A DNA stretch of 64,000 nt from Gammaproteobacteria bacterium (GTDB taxonomy: Bacteria > Pseudomonadota > Gammaproteobacteria > Pseudomonadales > Azotimanducaceae): positions 310,001 through 374,000 of the forward strand of contig JAPOXV010000019.1 of NCBI GenBank assembly GCA_026706935.1, in the 5' to 3' direction. This document shows positions 27,276-36,058 of this stretch, piece after piece. The position numbers and the translations under genes are program-made. Every line of letters begins with the position of its first letter. Position 1 is the first letter of the stretch. The notes beneath the pieces are model-generated. The model had not been told where the DNA came from and did not search any database. It worked only from the letters and a program-made list of their open reading frames with translations.

Positions 27276-28399
27276 ATCAAAGCCAAGTTGTCGCGATGGA
27301 TCATCTCAGGTTCATCCATATAGCCTAGCAATCCTTCTATCTCACTTGATGCGTGTCCGCTAATTGCGCGCGCTTCCTGATCACTGTAATTCGACAATCC
27401 CCTAGCAATTTCATTGCCTTCGATATCCAATACGGTCACGACATCGCCGCGATGGAAATGTCCCGTTACCTCTTTCACGCCGATTGGTAACAAGCTAACG
27501 CCATTGTTCACAAGTGCTTGCGCCGCACCTTCATCAATCGTCAGTTCACCGCGACTTCTCAATTGACCCGCAATCCACTGTTTACGCGCGTCGACTGGCG
27601 TAATGTCCGCTGTAAGGTGAGTACCAACCTCTTCGCCGCGTAGAAGACGAACCAACGTATCCGTTTGCCGTCCATCGACTATCCAAGTGTCACAACCCGA
27701 TTTCGCCGCGAAACGAGCCGCTTCGAGTTTCGTGAGCATCCCACCGCGTCCATATGGACCCGGCTCACTATTGACCATTTTTTCTAGCGAACCATTAAAA
27801 GGTGATTCTCGTTTGATGAGTTTTGCGTTAGGTCGGACCCTCGGGTCTGCTTCACACAAACCTTCCTGGTCCGTCAAAACGACAAGTGCGTCCGCCTGGA
27901 TCAGTGCTGCAACTCGAGCCGCTAATGTGTCGTTGTCTCCAAAACGGATTTCCTCTGTCGATACAGAGTCATTCTCGTTGATGACTGGAATAACGTCGTG
28001 TTTGAGACACGTTTCAATGGTCGATCGTGCGTTAAGGTAACGCTCACGATCCTTTAGATCGTCGTGGGTAAGCAATACCATACCAGTGGAGAAACCGTCT
28101 TCCTGAAATCGCTTGGCGTAAGCATGAATCAAACCCATCTGCCCAACCGCCGCCGCAGTTTGAAGCATTGGCAAATCGTGTGGTCGTTGGGCTAAACCGA
28201 GTCGATGCATGCCTTCGGAAATTGACCCACTTGAGACGATCACAACGTTTATCCCAGACCGACTCAATTCGGTGATCTGATCACAAAGTGTGTCAAGGCG
28301 ATGTTCGGATAATCCCGAGCCATCCGCGACCAGTGAACTGCCGATTTTTAGCACCCAAGTAGAGCCTTCGATTCCGGGTGCTTGTTTACTGTTAGTCAC
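27272..28399 (-). CDS. proB: glutamate 5-kinase
   Basis: First enzyme of proline synthesis, phosphorylating glutamate. The 375 residues contain an amino acid kinase domain (WVLKIGSSLVADG, VIVSSGSISEGM, VINENDSV) and a C-terminal PUA domain from about residue 285. The start is a GTG that overlaps the obgE stop by 8 bp. The operon rplU-rpmA-obgE-proB is the usual gammaproteobacterial order. Confidence 0.96.
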   Translation of the reverse strand: MTNSKQAPGIEGSTWVLKIGSSLVADGSGLSEHRLDTLCDQITELSRSGINVVIVSSGSISEGMHRLGLAQRPHDLPMLQTAAAVGQMGLIHAYAKRFQEDGFSTGMVLLTHDDLKDRERYLNARSTIETCLKHDVIPVINENDSVSTEEIRFGDNDTLAARVAALIQADALVVLTDQEGLCEADPRVRPNAKLIKRESPFNGSLEKMVNSEPGPYGRGGMLTKLEAARFAAKSGCDTWIVDGRQTDTLVRLLRGEEVGTHLTADITPVDARKQWIAGQLRSRGELTIDEGAAQALVNNGVSLLPIGVKEVTGHFHRGDVVTVLDIEGNEIARGLSNYSDQEARAISGHASSEIEGLLGYMDEPEMIHRDNLALI

Positions 28400-29528
28400 G
28401 CCGATATATCACTTCAACTTGCTCATCTTCTTCTGAATCAGAAGATGTAATTGGTTTCGTCCGATTCAAAATGTCATCGAGCACATCTCGATCTAGCACC
28501 GAAGTTTCGTGTGTATCGATCTTCGGTTTGTTATCGACCGCATCCATTAGTGCGAAAGTCAGCTCACGTATACCGTCGTGTGTGACGGCTGAAATCTCAT
28601 AGATTGGTCGGTCTGGGCGAAGAGCGCGTAGAGTCTCGGTGACGGCGCCGACTTCATCGGAGGTAGTAATGTCGGTTTTTGTTACGACGGTCCACACTTC
28701 GCGATCTGCGAGTGCCTGGCTGAATGCCTCCACTTCCCGCTCAATTTTCGTCAGATTTTCAGAAGGGTCACTCCCATCAGCGGGCGCGACTTCTACCAAG
28801 TGCAACAAGAGATGTGTGCGGCTTAGATGTTTCAGAAAACGAGTCCCTAAACCGTGACCGGATGCCGCACCTTCAATCAAGCCAGGGATGTCCGCCATCA
28901 CGAAACTCCGAGCCGGATCGACTTGAACCACCCCGAGATTAGGAACAAGCGTTGTAAATGGGTAGTCGGCGATTGCAGGTCTTGAAGACGAAACGACACT
29001 AAGTAGCGTCGATTTCCCGGCGTTAGGTTTGCCTAATAATCCGACGTCCGCGAGTACTTTAAGGTGTAGCCGGAGACGCTTGGTTTCGCCCGGTAGACCG
29101 CGTTCAAACTCACGAGGCGCTCGATTCGTACTTGAACGGTATGAGTGATTCCCGCGTCCTCCTAGCCCACCGCGCGCAACAACCACCTCCTCTCCTGGTG
29201 TTGTGATGTCCGCCACGTACTCGAGCGTTGCGTCGTCGACAACGCTTGTTCCGCATGGAACATCCACCACGAGATCATGACCGCTCGCACCGGTTTTTAC
29301 CTTGCTTCCACCTTGTCGACCGTTCGCTGACTTAAGGATCGGGCGGTATTTGAAATCTACGAGGGTGTTCAGCGACCCATCTCCTCGAAAAACAACGTCG
29401 CCGCCTTTGCCACCATTTCCGCCGTCGGGACCGCCTTTCGGTAGATTGGGACCGCGATGGAAGCTCATGCAACCATCCCCACCCCGACCGGCGGTCACGT
29501 CTAGTGTGACTTCATCGACGAAAAGCAT
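28392..29528 (-). CDS. obgE: ribosome-associated GTPase ObgE/CgtA
   Basis: Essential GTPase of 50S subunit assembly and stress response. It has 378 residues: a glycine-rich Obg domain at 1-158 (GRGGDGCMSFHRG, GGKGGDV), then the G domain with GKPNAGKST at 166-174, DIPGLIEGA and TKTD. An acidic tail ends the protein (SSDSEEDEQVEVIYRRD). Confidence 0.97.
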   Translation of the reverse strand: MLFVDEVTLDVTAGRGGDGCMSFHRGPNLPKGGPDGGNGGKGGDVVFRGDGSLNTLVDFKYRPILKSANGRQGGSKVKTGASGHDLVVDVPCGTSVVDDATLEYVADITTPGEEVVVARGGLGGRGNHSYRSSTNRAPREFERGLPGETKRLRLHLKVLADVGLLGKPNAGKSTLLSVVSSSRPAIADYPFTTLVPNLGVVQVDPARSFVMADIPGLIEGAASGHGLGTRFLKHLSRTHLLLHLVEVAPADGSDPSENLTKIEREVEAFSQALADREVWTVVTKTDITTSDEVGAVTETLRALRPDRPIYEISAVTHDGIRELTFALMDAVDNKPKIDTHETSVLDRDVLDDILNRTKPITSSDSEEDEQVEVIYRRD

Positions 29529-29574
29529 GAGACGTGGGACAGAGATAGATCCCGTCGTCGATTAGATTGGGAGG

Positions 29575-29832
29575 TTAGCTCGTCGTTACGCTGACGTAGG
29601 TGCGTTGATATTCACCGTGTTTGCGAAAGACAACCGTTCCGGCTGCCGTGGCAAAGAGCGTGTGATCGCGACCACAACCAACGTTTTCGCCGGCATGAAA
29701 TTTCGTGCCGCGCTGACGAATCAAGATGTTGCCGGGTTGAACCTGCTCGCCTCCGAAGTGCTTTATCCCTAAGCGTTTCGACTCGGAGTCGCGCCCGTTA
29801 CGTGTACTGCCACCCGCTTTCTTATGTGCCAT
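29575..29832 (-). CDS. rpmA: 50S ribosomal protein L27
   Basis: Ribosomal protein of 85 residues whose N-terminus reaches the peptidyl transferase centre. It begins [18 protein letters not shown] and contains [15 protein letters not shown], both classic L27 sequences. It follows rplU by 9 bp in the same operon. Confidence 0.97.
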   Translation of the reverse strand: MAHKKAGGSTRNGRDSESKRLGIKHFGGEQVQPGNILIRQRGTKFHAGENVGCGRDHTLFATAAGTVVFRKHGEYQRTYVSVTTS

Positions 29833-29841
29833 GTCGACTAC

Positions 29842-30153
29842 CTAATGCGTAATTCCTACGATCTGCACGGCCGTGAACTTTTGTCGATGACCTGCGCGCC
29901 GCAGATAGTGTTTCCTACGCTTGAACTTGATGACCCGAATCTTGTCACGACGTCCTTGTTCCAGAACCTTAGCTGTAACACGGGCACCTTCTACAAGTGG
30001 CGTTCCGATTGCTACCGATTCGCCATTCGAGACCATCAAGACGCGATCGAACTCGACTTCCGCACCAACTTCCGCGTCAAGTTTTTCAATTGAAACTTGT
30101 GCGCCTTCCTCAACGCGATACTGCTTACCACCAGTTTCAATGACTGCAAACAT
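29842..30153 (-). CDS. rplU: 50S ribosomal protein L21
   Basis: Ribosomal protein of 103 residues beginning MFAVIETGGKQYRVEEG and containing KFKRRKHYLRRAGHRQ near the C-terminus. It is the first gene of rplU-rpmA-obgE-proB, and its leader carries a promoter and a hairpin. Confidence 0.97.
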   Translation of the reverse strand: MFAVIETGGKQYRVEEGAQVSIEKLDAEVGAEVEFDRVLMVSNGESVAIGTPLVEGARVTAKVLEQGRRDKIRVIKFKRRKHYLRRAGHRQKFTAVQIVGITH

Positions 30154-30192
30154 GCCAGCAACTCTAGAAATCGTGTTTAGGGAAACGCTAAG

Positions 30193-30213
30193 CTAAATCT
30201 GAACTAGATTTAG
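30193..30213 (-). promoter_or_regulatory. hairpin in the rplU leader
   Basis: A perfect 8-bp inverted repeat, CTAAATCT/AGATTTAG with a 5-base loop, lies between the predicted promoter and the rplU start, near the 5' end of the expected mRNA. It may stabilise the RNA or take part in autoregulation by L21. Confidence 0.4.
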
Positions 30214-30230
30214 TCGAAAGATAAGCGCAG

Positions 30231-30260
30231 AATACACTGACACACGCGTTTATATGTCAA
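30231..30260 (-). promoter_or_regulatory. predicted rplU operon promoter
   Basis: On the minus strand TTGACA (30260-30255) and TGTATT (30236-30231) are spaced by 18 bp, a good -35 with a weaker -10. This would start the transcript about 70 bases before rplU. Confidence 0.5.
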
Positions 30261-30364
30261 TGTCGCAACTAGAATTTTACCTAATCGCAAAATCCTGCGT
30301 TGCGCGCTTAATCGAATAACGATCTCGCGAACGTCTAAGTAAAACGAACCTCTATTCGCATCCA

Positions 30365-31372
30365 GTGAGTTACCCCCTACCAGTCATTGAACCTCATTTA
30401 CCCGCTTCGTTAAGCGAAGTGACGCAGCTCGTTCAATTGGAACTCAGCGCTGCGGAGAAACTGATTCAGAGTAATCTAAAAAGTGATGTTGCGACGGTCG
30501 CGTCGATCGGCGAGTATATTGTTAATTCCGGAGGGAAGCGTTTAAGACCAATGACGGCGATCCTCGTCGCGCGCGCCCTCGGACACCGGGATGACGACGT
30601 CGTCACACTTGCGGTACTGCTTGAGTTTCTCCACACTGCCACGCTATTGCATGACGATGTTGTCGATCGATCGCAACGTCGTCGCGGACGTAAAACTGTC
30701 AACATGCTGTGGGGTAATGCGCCGAGTGTACTGGTTGGCGATTTCCTTTACTCACGTTCGTTCCAACTCATGGTCCAGCTAGGACGGATGGACATCATGT
30801 CGGTAATTAGTGAAGCAACTAATCTAATCGCCGCGGGTGAGGTTAAGCAACTTGAGCACGTACGGGATCCAGATCTGGCCGAAGCAGACTACATGGAGAT
30901 CATTCGGTGCAAAAGCGCGCTTCTTTTTCAAGCAGCAGCAGAAACTGGGGCTACTCTTGCGAACGCAAGTTTGGATGAGATAGAAGCGGCACGGCTATTC
31001 GGACTGCATTTCGGTCTAGCATATCAACTCATGGACGACTTACTCGACTACGCGGGTGACAGCGATCAGTTAGGGAAAAACGTAGGCGATGATTTACGAG
31101 AAGGGAAACCGACGCTCCCTCTCATATTTGCCATGCGCTACAGTTCAGACGAGAACGCAAAACTTATTCGTCGCGCGATTCGTGATCAGTCAGCTGACGA
31201 TACCGCGGAGATCATGGCTATCGTTAAACTATCGGGAGCCTTAGGCTACACTCGCGCAAATGCACTGGCTCAAACGCATCTCGCGAAGAGCGCTCTGTTT
31301 CGTTTACCGCCGAGTCGTTACCGCGACGGATTAAACCATCTCGCGGACATTGCTCTAGAGCGAATCCAGTAA
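30365..31372 (+). CDS. ispB: polyprenyl (octaprenyl) diphosphate synthase
   Basis: Makes the isoprenoid side chain of ubiquinone. The 335 residues start at a GTG and contain both aspartate-rich motifs: DDVVD at 97-101 and DDLLD near residue 225, plus GGKRLRP for diphosphate binding. It is divergent from rplU, as in E. coli and Pseudomonas. Chain length cannot be read directly from the sequence. Confidence 0.93.
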   Translation: MSYPLPVIEPHLPASLSEVTQLVQLELSAAEKLIQSNLKSDVATVASIGEYIVNSGGKRLRPMTAILVARALGHRDDDVVTLAVLLEFLHTATLLHDDVVDRSQRRRGRKTVNMLWGNAPSVLVGDFLYSRSFQLMVQLGRMDIMSVISEATNLIAAGEVKQLEHVRDPDLAEADYMEIIRCKSALLFQAAAETGATLANASLDEIEAARLFGLHFGLAYQLMDDLLDYAGDSDQLGKNVGDDLREGKPTLPLIFAMRYSSDENAKLIRRAIRDQSADDTAEIMAIVKLSGALGYTRANALAQTHLAKSALFRLPPSRYRDGLNHLADIALERIQ

Positions 31373-31499
31373 CGAAATAAGCGATGTTTAAGACTGATTT
31401 ACGAAGATACTAAGGACTGATCTCACGAACTAGAATTTGCCGCCTAAACACCCGTTCTCGGCGTTCGGTTTCCGCGATGCGCCGGTATTTCCCATCTGT

Positions 31500-31576
31500 C
31501 GGAGTGTAGCTCAGACTGGTAGAGCATCGTCTTCGGGAGGCGGGGGTCGCTGGTTCAAATCCAGTCACTCCGACCA
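31500..31576 (+). tRNA. tRNA-Pro (CGG)
   Basis: The 77-nt sequence folds as a tRNA. Acceptor stem CGGAGTG pairs with CACTCCG, the D arm is GCTC/GAGC, and the anticodon loop TTCGGGA gives anticodon CGG. The T arm contains GGTTCAAATCC, and the CCA end is encoded. It reads CCG proline codons. The gene ends 1 bp before the stop codon of a convergent SDR gene. Confidence 0.95.
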
Positions 31577-31577
31577 T

Positions 31578-32366
31578 TTACACACCTTTCTGCTTCGCAT
31601 CATCAATCTTACGCTGAAGGCGACGCATTCCATTCAACCAGCGCTCTAGATCGCTGTTCTTACGATCCATCCAAGTTTGCGCGATTTCGTCCGTGAGGAT
31701 CAGAAAACGTTCATTCTGTATCGCGTCGGTCACCATTTCTGCTACTTCTTCAGGTTCCTTAATCGGTCCCGCTGCAGTTCGTGCGAAGGGCGTCCCACTG
31801 TTTCCTAGCATCGGTGTATTTACACCTAGTGGTGCAAGTAAAGAGGTGTGAATACCCTGATCATGGTATGTGATGGACATCCATTCAGCTATCGCGACGA
31901 CGGCATGCTTGGTTGCTGCGTAAAGCACATTTCCGTGAGTTGTCAAGATTCCTGCCATCGATGCGGTATGTACGAAATAACCGCTTCCACGATCTAACAT
32001 CTGTGGCAGGACAGCTCGAATGGCATAGACATGTGCCATCACGTTAGTATCCCATTGATCGTGCCAGTCTTGGATATCCGTCTCTAGTGGATCGCCTCCG
32101 GTCGCGACCCCCGCGTTACTAAAGAATAGATCCACAGGACCGAACGCTTCTTCAGCAGCTGCGACCGCTGCATAAATGTCCTTCTCGTCACCGACATCAC
32201 AATGAACCGCACGGCCGTTAAATTCTCCGGCGACCGATTGTGCGCCTTCATCGTTAACGTCTGCAATGACAACATTCGCGTCTAGTGCGGCGAATGCTCT
32301 ACTACAAGCTGCACCGATTCCACTCGCGCCGCCGGTGACGATGCAATTTTTTCCCTGTAGGTCCAT
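31578..32366 (-). CDS. SDR family oxidoreductase
   Basis: NAD(P)-dependent short-chain dehydrogenase of 262 residues. The cofactor loop is GGASGIGAA at about 12-20, then NAGVATGGD, a catalytic serine in HTASMAG and YAATK. The C-terminal tail is long and basic. It is a single gene facing the tRNA, and its stop begins 1 bp past the tRNA CCA end. The substrate is unknown; the sequence resembles the large unassigned group of acyl or alcohol SDRs. Confidence 0.87.
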   Translation of the reverse strand: MDLQGKNCIVTGGASGIGAACSRAFAALDANVVIADVNDEGAQSVAGEFNGRAVHCDVGDEKDIYAAVAAAEEAFGPVDLFFSNAGVATGGDPLETDIQDWHDQWDTNVMAHVYAIRAVLPQMLDRGSGYFVHTASMAGILTTHGNVLYAATKHAVVAIAEWMSITYHDQGIHTSLLAPLGVNTPMLGNSGTPFARTAAGPIKEPEEVAEMVTDAIQNERFLILTDEIAQTWMDRKNSDLERWLNGMRRLQRKIDDAKQKGV

Positions 32367-32448
32367 ACGGGCAATCCGTTGTTCTGCGACAGCGCATTAT
32401 GAAGGCGTTTAATTAAGTGTCTGCCTATGAGGAACTAGCTGTAGCACC

Positions 32449-32868
32449 ATGAAGTACTTACACACGATGGTTCGCGTCAACGACATTGACGCGTCGCTTA
32501 ATTTCTATTGCGACCTTCTGGGTTTAAAGGAGCTGCGTCGAATCGACAATGAAGCCGGTCGATTCACATTAGTTTTTCTCGCGGCACCCGGCGATGAATC
32601 CGCACAGGTCGAGTTGACCCACAACTGGGATCCCGAACCGCTTCAAGGAGGCCGTAACTTTGGCCATTTGGCGTACCAAGTCGAGAATATCTATGACACA
32701 TGTCAACGACTGCAAGACGGTGGTATCACGATTAATCGCCCACCGCGGGACGGCTATATGGCGTTCGTTCGGTCACCGGACAATATCAGTGTTGAAATTC
32801 TCCAAAACGGCGGTCCGTTACCTGCTCAGGAACCGTGGGCTTCGATGGAAAACATTGGCGAGTGGTAA
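32449..32868 (+). CDS. VOC family protein, lactoylglutathione lyase-like
   Basis: Small glyoxalase-fold protein of 139 residues. It resembles GloA: LHTMVRVNDIDASLNFYCDLLGL, then a metal Glu in QVELTHNW, His in GHLAYQVENI and Glu in ISVEILQ. These match the metal ligands of glyoxalase I, which isomerises the methylglyoxal-glutathione hemithioacetal. The C-terminal end PAQEPWASMENIGEW also recalls GloA-type proteins. No partner gene is near. Confidence 0.82.
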   Translation: MKYLHTMVRVNDIDASLNFYCDLLGLKELRRIDNEAGRFTLVFLAAPGDESAQVELTHNWDPEPLQGGRNFGHLAYQVENIYDTCQRLQDGGITINRPPRDGYMAFVRSPDNISVEILQNGGPLPAQEPWASMENIGEW

Positions 32869-32947
32869 ATAGCATTCGATTCGTATCGGCTTACAGATCG
32901 GTTAATTCGATCCAATCGCCAGCCGCGAAATAGGTTGACGATCGCAG

Positions 32948-33334
32948 CTATCGAGAACTAGCCCAAAATCGAGGAATAGTCAGCTGTACCGGATCTTCGA
33001 GCTCCCGCTTTAAGCAACAACTGTTATCAGCCAACACGTGCATTGAGGCAAATGCGCCAATCAAAACAATCCAGATCGGGAAATACTCGATCTCGGCATA
33101 CCATTGATGGTGAAGTACGGGTACCGCGGAGAAGAATCGATAGAAATAAAAAAACATAAATATCGTATTGATGAGGGCAAATCCCCGAATAAATACCTCG
33201 CGTAGCGAGGGTATTAGCGTCAATAACGTAAGCACGGCAGTCGTAAGTAATGCAATGACTAATAACGTATCTACCCTTACGCAATACGCCAGCCCGATCA
33301 GCAAGACTGCTACGATGCCGTGAATTACTTTCAC
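32948..33334 (-). CDS. small membrane protein of unknown function
   Basis: Protein of 128 residues with about four hydrophobic segments (residues 4-20, 25-45, 52-72 and 85-103), then a polar C-terminus with a Cys-Cys pair. I do not recognise a family. A possible coding remnant lies just upstream on the same strand. The gap to the divergent carboxylesterase is otherwise empty. Confidence 0.6.
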   Translation of the reverse strand: MKVIHGIVAVLLIGLAYCVRVDTLLVIALLTTAVLTLLTLIPSLREVFIRGFALINTIFMFFYFYRFFSAVPVLHHQWYAEIEYFPIWIVLIGAFASMHVLADNSCCLKRELEDPVQLTIPRFWASSR

Positions 33335-33351
33335 CGGATTCGTTCCATCAC

Positions 33352-33540
33352 TTAACTGTTCCTCACGGGCGCAAGTCCGTCATGCTTCTTTAGGTAATCT
33401 GACTCTACAAATAGCGACTGCAATTCCGTGAAATCCGAATACTCACTGTGCTCAGCGCCACATCGCTGTGGTTTAGCACGTTCGCCGACGTAAATGTTAT
33501 CAGAGTCAGAGGAATGTACTGATCCGTCACGACATCGGAA
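33352..33540 (-). pseudogene. possible coding remnant without a start codon
   Basis: A 62-codon minus-strand frame ends in TAA at 33352, about 18 bp before the membrane protein gene. The translation looks protein-like (for example AEHSEYSDFTELQSLFVES and YLKKHDGLAPVRNS) but has no ATG, GTG or good alternative start and is stopped upstream. It may be the end of a decayed gene once co-transcribed with the membrane protein. I do not recognise it. Confidence 0.3.
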
Positions 33541-33619
33541 TCAGATGCAAGAATAAACCGCACCGAAAACGCGTTGAGATAATGGCGCGTTCACCCCTGT
33601 TGATTTGCAGAACTTCCCA

Positions 33620-35314
33620 ATGCGTACTAAGTTCGTCTCATTCACCGTCGCTTTATGTTTTTGTGCTGCTGTCTCATTCATTTCGGCAAGCGATTCAACC
33701 GATAAAGCAGAGAGTGAAGCCCAATTGGTCGTTCAAACAGTTGACGGTCCGATTCAAGGTGGATTCAGCAACGTTGCATCCGAAATAAGAGCATTCAAAG
33801 GCATACCGTTCGCAGCACCTCCGGTTGGTGAACTGCGATGGCGCACCCCTCAGCCCGTTACTGCTTGGTCGAAAGTGAGAGATGCCACGGCGTTCGGTTC
33901 GCGCTGCTATCAACAGACTCTCGAAGAGGGTTTCTACTCGATGGATCCACAACCAACCAGTGAAGATTGCCTTTATCTAAACGTGTGGACCGGCGCATCA
34001 TCGAACGACGCCAAGCTCCCCGTCATGGTGTGGATTCACGGTGGCGCATTCATCGTGGGATCCGGTTCGGAAGCGCTTTATCAGGGCGACAGACTCGCAC
34101 AGGATGGTGTCGTTGTCGTCACGGTGAACTATCGATTGGGACTAATGGGATTCTTCGCGCATCCGTCCCTAAGCGAGGAATCTGAATCGGGCGCGTCGGG
34201 CAATCAGGGTTTGTACGATCAAATCGCCGCGCTACAGTGGGTACAGGACAACATCGCACGATTCGGCGGTGACCCTGAAAACGTGACCATATTCGGAGAA
34301 TCGGCCGGTTCAATTAGTGTGTGCTACCTGGTCGCAACTCCACTCGCAAAAGGTCTATTCCAAAAAGCAATCGGCCAGTCGGGTGGGTGTTTCGCAAAGC
34401 ATCCCACACTGACTGACAGCGTCGAGGAGTTCGCGCTACTCGCGACTCCTGGCTTGACGGACACGTCTGGCTACGGTGTGGGGAAAGCCGTCGCAGAAGC
34501 GCTCATCACTACAACGGATGACACGGATGTGATCGCGAAGATGCGCGAATTGGCACCTGAGGATATTGCGGCGAAACTTCTAGAGCAGCAAGTCGTCGTC
34601 CCCTGGCGATCGATCTATGTCGACGGCGTCATGTTCCCAACCCAAATGCGTTTATTGATGTCAAATGGAGGTGCGAGTAGCGTCAACACTATCGTCGGTT
34701 CGACGAAGGATGAAGGCGTGATGCTTTGGTCACAGATCCCTGAGACGTCGCTTGAAGAATGGCAATCGGGCATTCAAACGAACGTGCCGAAATACGCTGA
34801 GAATTTACTTGCAGCGTATACGGCGGACGCCCAAAAATCGACGAGAACGGCAACTCAAGAGATCATGTCAGATGCGATCTTCACGTCTGAGATGAGAACG
34901 TGGGCGCAGCATGTTGAGAACCAAGGTAAGAGTGCCTTCGTCTACGTTTTCAATCATGCACCGCCAATTGGTGAGTTTGGTCGTTCGCTCGGTGCGTTCC
35001 ACGGTGGTGAAATTCAGTACGTATTCCAGTCGCATGTTGGAGAAAACGCCGACGATGGGTTACCCGTCCTTTGGGACAATTCCGATCGAAAAGTAGCGAG
35101 CATGATGCGGCAGTACTGGGTAAATTTCGCCAAAACAGGTGATCCAAACGGCGAAGGACTAACTGAGTGGCCACGCTATATAGCGTCAACAAACCAAACG
35201 CTCGCTATTGAAGAATCACCACACGTCGTCACAGACTTCAGGAAGGCGAAGCTCGACATTTTTGAACAGATCATGGGAGAAGGTTTCGTAGGAGCTGAAT
35301 CAGAAGGTCAGTAG
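33620..35314 (+). CDS. carboxylesterase type B, exported
   Basis: Alpha/beta-hydrolase of 564 residues that hydrolyses carboxylic esters, probably in the periplasm. The ATG at 33620 gives a clear signal peptide (MRTKFVSFTVALCFCAAVSF). The family sequence FKGIPFAAPPVGELRWRTPQP is followed by the oxyanion segment VWIHGGAF. The nucleophile elbow is GESAGS, the catalytic acid lies near STKDEG and the histidine is in FHGGEIQYVF. Length and order match bacterial type B carboxylesterases. It is a single gene. Confidence 0.9.
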   Translation: MRTKFVSFTVALCFCAAVSFISASDSTDKAESEAQLVVQTVDGPIQGGFSNVASEIRAFKGIPFAAPPVGELRWRTPQPVTAWSKVRDATAFGSRCYQQTLEEGFYSMDPQPTSEDCLYLNVWTGASSNDAKLPVMVWIHGGAFIVGSGSEALYQGDRLAQDGVVVVTVNYRLGLMGFFAHPSLSEESESGASGNQGLYDQIAALQWVQDNIARFGGDPENVTIFGESAGSISVCYLVATPLAKGLFQKAIGQSGGCFAKHPTLTDSVEEFALLATPGLTDTSGYGVGKAVAEALITTTDDTDVIAKMRELAPEDIAAKLLEQQVVVPWRSIYVDGVMFPTQMRLLMSNGGASSVNTIVGSTKDEGVMLWSQIPETSLEEWQSGIQTNVPKYAENLLAAYTADAQKSTRTATQEIMSDAIFTSEMRTWAQHVENQGKSAFVYVFNHAPPIGEFGRSLGAFHGGEIQYVFQSHVGENADDGLPVLWDNSDRKVASMMRQYWVNFAKTGDPNGEGLTEWPRYIASTNQTLAIEESPHVVTDFRKAKLDIFEQIMGEGFVGAESEGQ

Positions 35315-35329
35315 TGACCAACCGAAAAT

Positions 35330-35352
35330 GATCTCAGTCGAGAATCGAGATC
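35330..35352 (+). terminator. possible weak terminator after the carboxylesterase
   Basis: The 6-bp inverted repeat GATCTC/GAGATC with an 11-base loop lies 16 bp after the stop codon. It is not followed by a real T-run, so intrinsic termination is uncertain. Confidence 0.25.
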
Positions 35353-35540
35353 TAGTTCCCCTTAGTCGATTGCCTTCAAGTCGGAAAAGTTCGCTTCTGG
35401 TGTGAACACTAGGACGTTTGGTTTTCAACGTCGCCTCGGACTACCAACGATTCAAGTACCGAGTATTCACGGATTGGCTGCCAAGTAAATCATGGGGAAT
35501 TACATCGAGAACTTGACAGGAGTCAAAAAAATGAGCGATC

Positions 35541-35795
35541 CTATCCCTGGGAAGAGGTGTCCAGGACTTCAAGCATTCGGGAGTGATCTTCCTCAAGGTT
35601 ATAAAGCACGTCGCGAATTTCTCTTAGCTCGTGCTCGATCCAGTTTGCGTGAACTCGCGGTATGTCGCGAGCAATTGATCGACGGTCTACGTTGTCTTCG
35701 AGAATCTCAATCAGCCCCATAACGGCTGAATTAGTGTCCTTCACTTTCTCGACGTAGTCGCGAACCCTCTTGAATACTTCGTCATTGGCACTCAT
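35541..35795 (-). CDS. small coiled-coil hypothetical protein
   Basis: Protein of 84 residues, acidic and mostly helical (EVFKRVRDYVEKVKDTNSAV and EHELREIRDVLYNLEEDHSR). The ATG is preceded by GAGGAA at good spacing, which favours this frame over an overlapping plus-strand frame. The stop of a 76-codon upstream frame overlaps its ATG, but that frame is doubtful. Function unknown. It marks the left edge of an accessory stretch reaching to 38265. Confidence 0.6.
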   Translation of the reverse strand: MSANDEVFKRVRDYVEKVKDTNSAVMGLIEILEDNVDRRSIARDIPRVHANWIEHELREIRDVLYNLEEDHSRMLEVLDTSSQG

Positions 35796-36058
35796 GCTTG
35801 TTCCTCATGCGGTAGTGCTGGTGGCTGAGGGACGGTGTTACAAGGCCCGTCCCTCGCTTTCGCGTATTGTAGGGGTGCATAATGGGGCTTGTAACCGTAT
35901 GCAGGACGCCCGAGTCGGGCTGCCTGTTGAACACAACAGCCCGTCAAAAGCCAGGCGTAATTACCCCGGCTGGGTGAATAGACAGGGATCTCATTCCTCA
36001 TGCGGTTACAACGGCCCGGCACCTACGCTGTCGGGGATCAGCCACGCGAGGTGGCGAC
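35796..36058. other. structured intergenic segment, possible RNA
   Basis: This G+C-rich gap is dense in inverted repeats. GAGGGACGG (35827-35835) pairs with CCGTCCCTC (35847-35855). GTAACCGTATG (35891-35901) pairs over about 100 bases with CATGCGGTTAC (35999-36009). Inside that are GCCCGAGTCGGGC (35908-35920) and CTGTTG-AACA-CAACAG (35924-35939). The motif TTCCTCATGCGGT occurs at 35801-35813 and again, from ATTCCTCATGCGGT, around 35994-36006. It does not fit an integron attC site or a known riboswitch that I recognise. A 76-codon minus-strand frame covers most of it. Confidence 0.45.
36041..36055 (+). promoter_or_regulatory. hairpin over the ribosome binding site of the 36059 gene
   Basis: GCCAC (36041-36045) pairs with GTGGC (36051-36055). 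The likely ribosome binding site GAGG spans the loop and stem 3 to 10 bases before the ATG at 36059, so folding would limit translation. Confidence 0.35.

Noticed and set aside
35885-36015. Integron attC site in the structured segment
   Set aside because: The outer inverted repeat does not give the RYYYAAC/GTTRRRY ends required of attC, and no integrase or cassette series is seen.
35792-36022. 76-codon minus-strand frame coupled to the 35541 gene
   Set aside because: It covers the hairpin-rich segment, has no clear ribosome binding site, and its composition follows the inverted repeats. It is kept only as an alternative reading.
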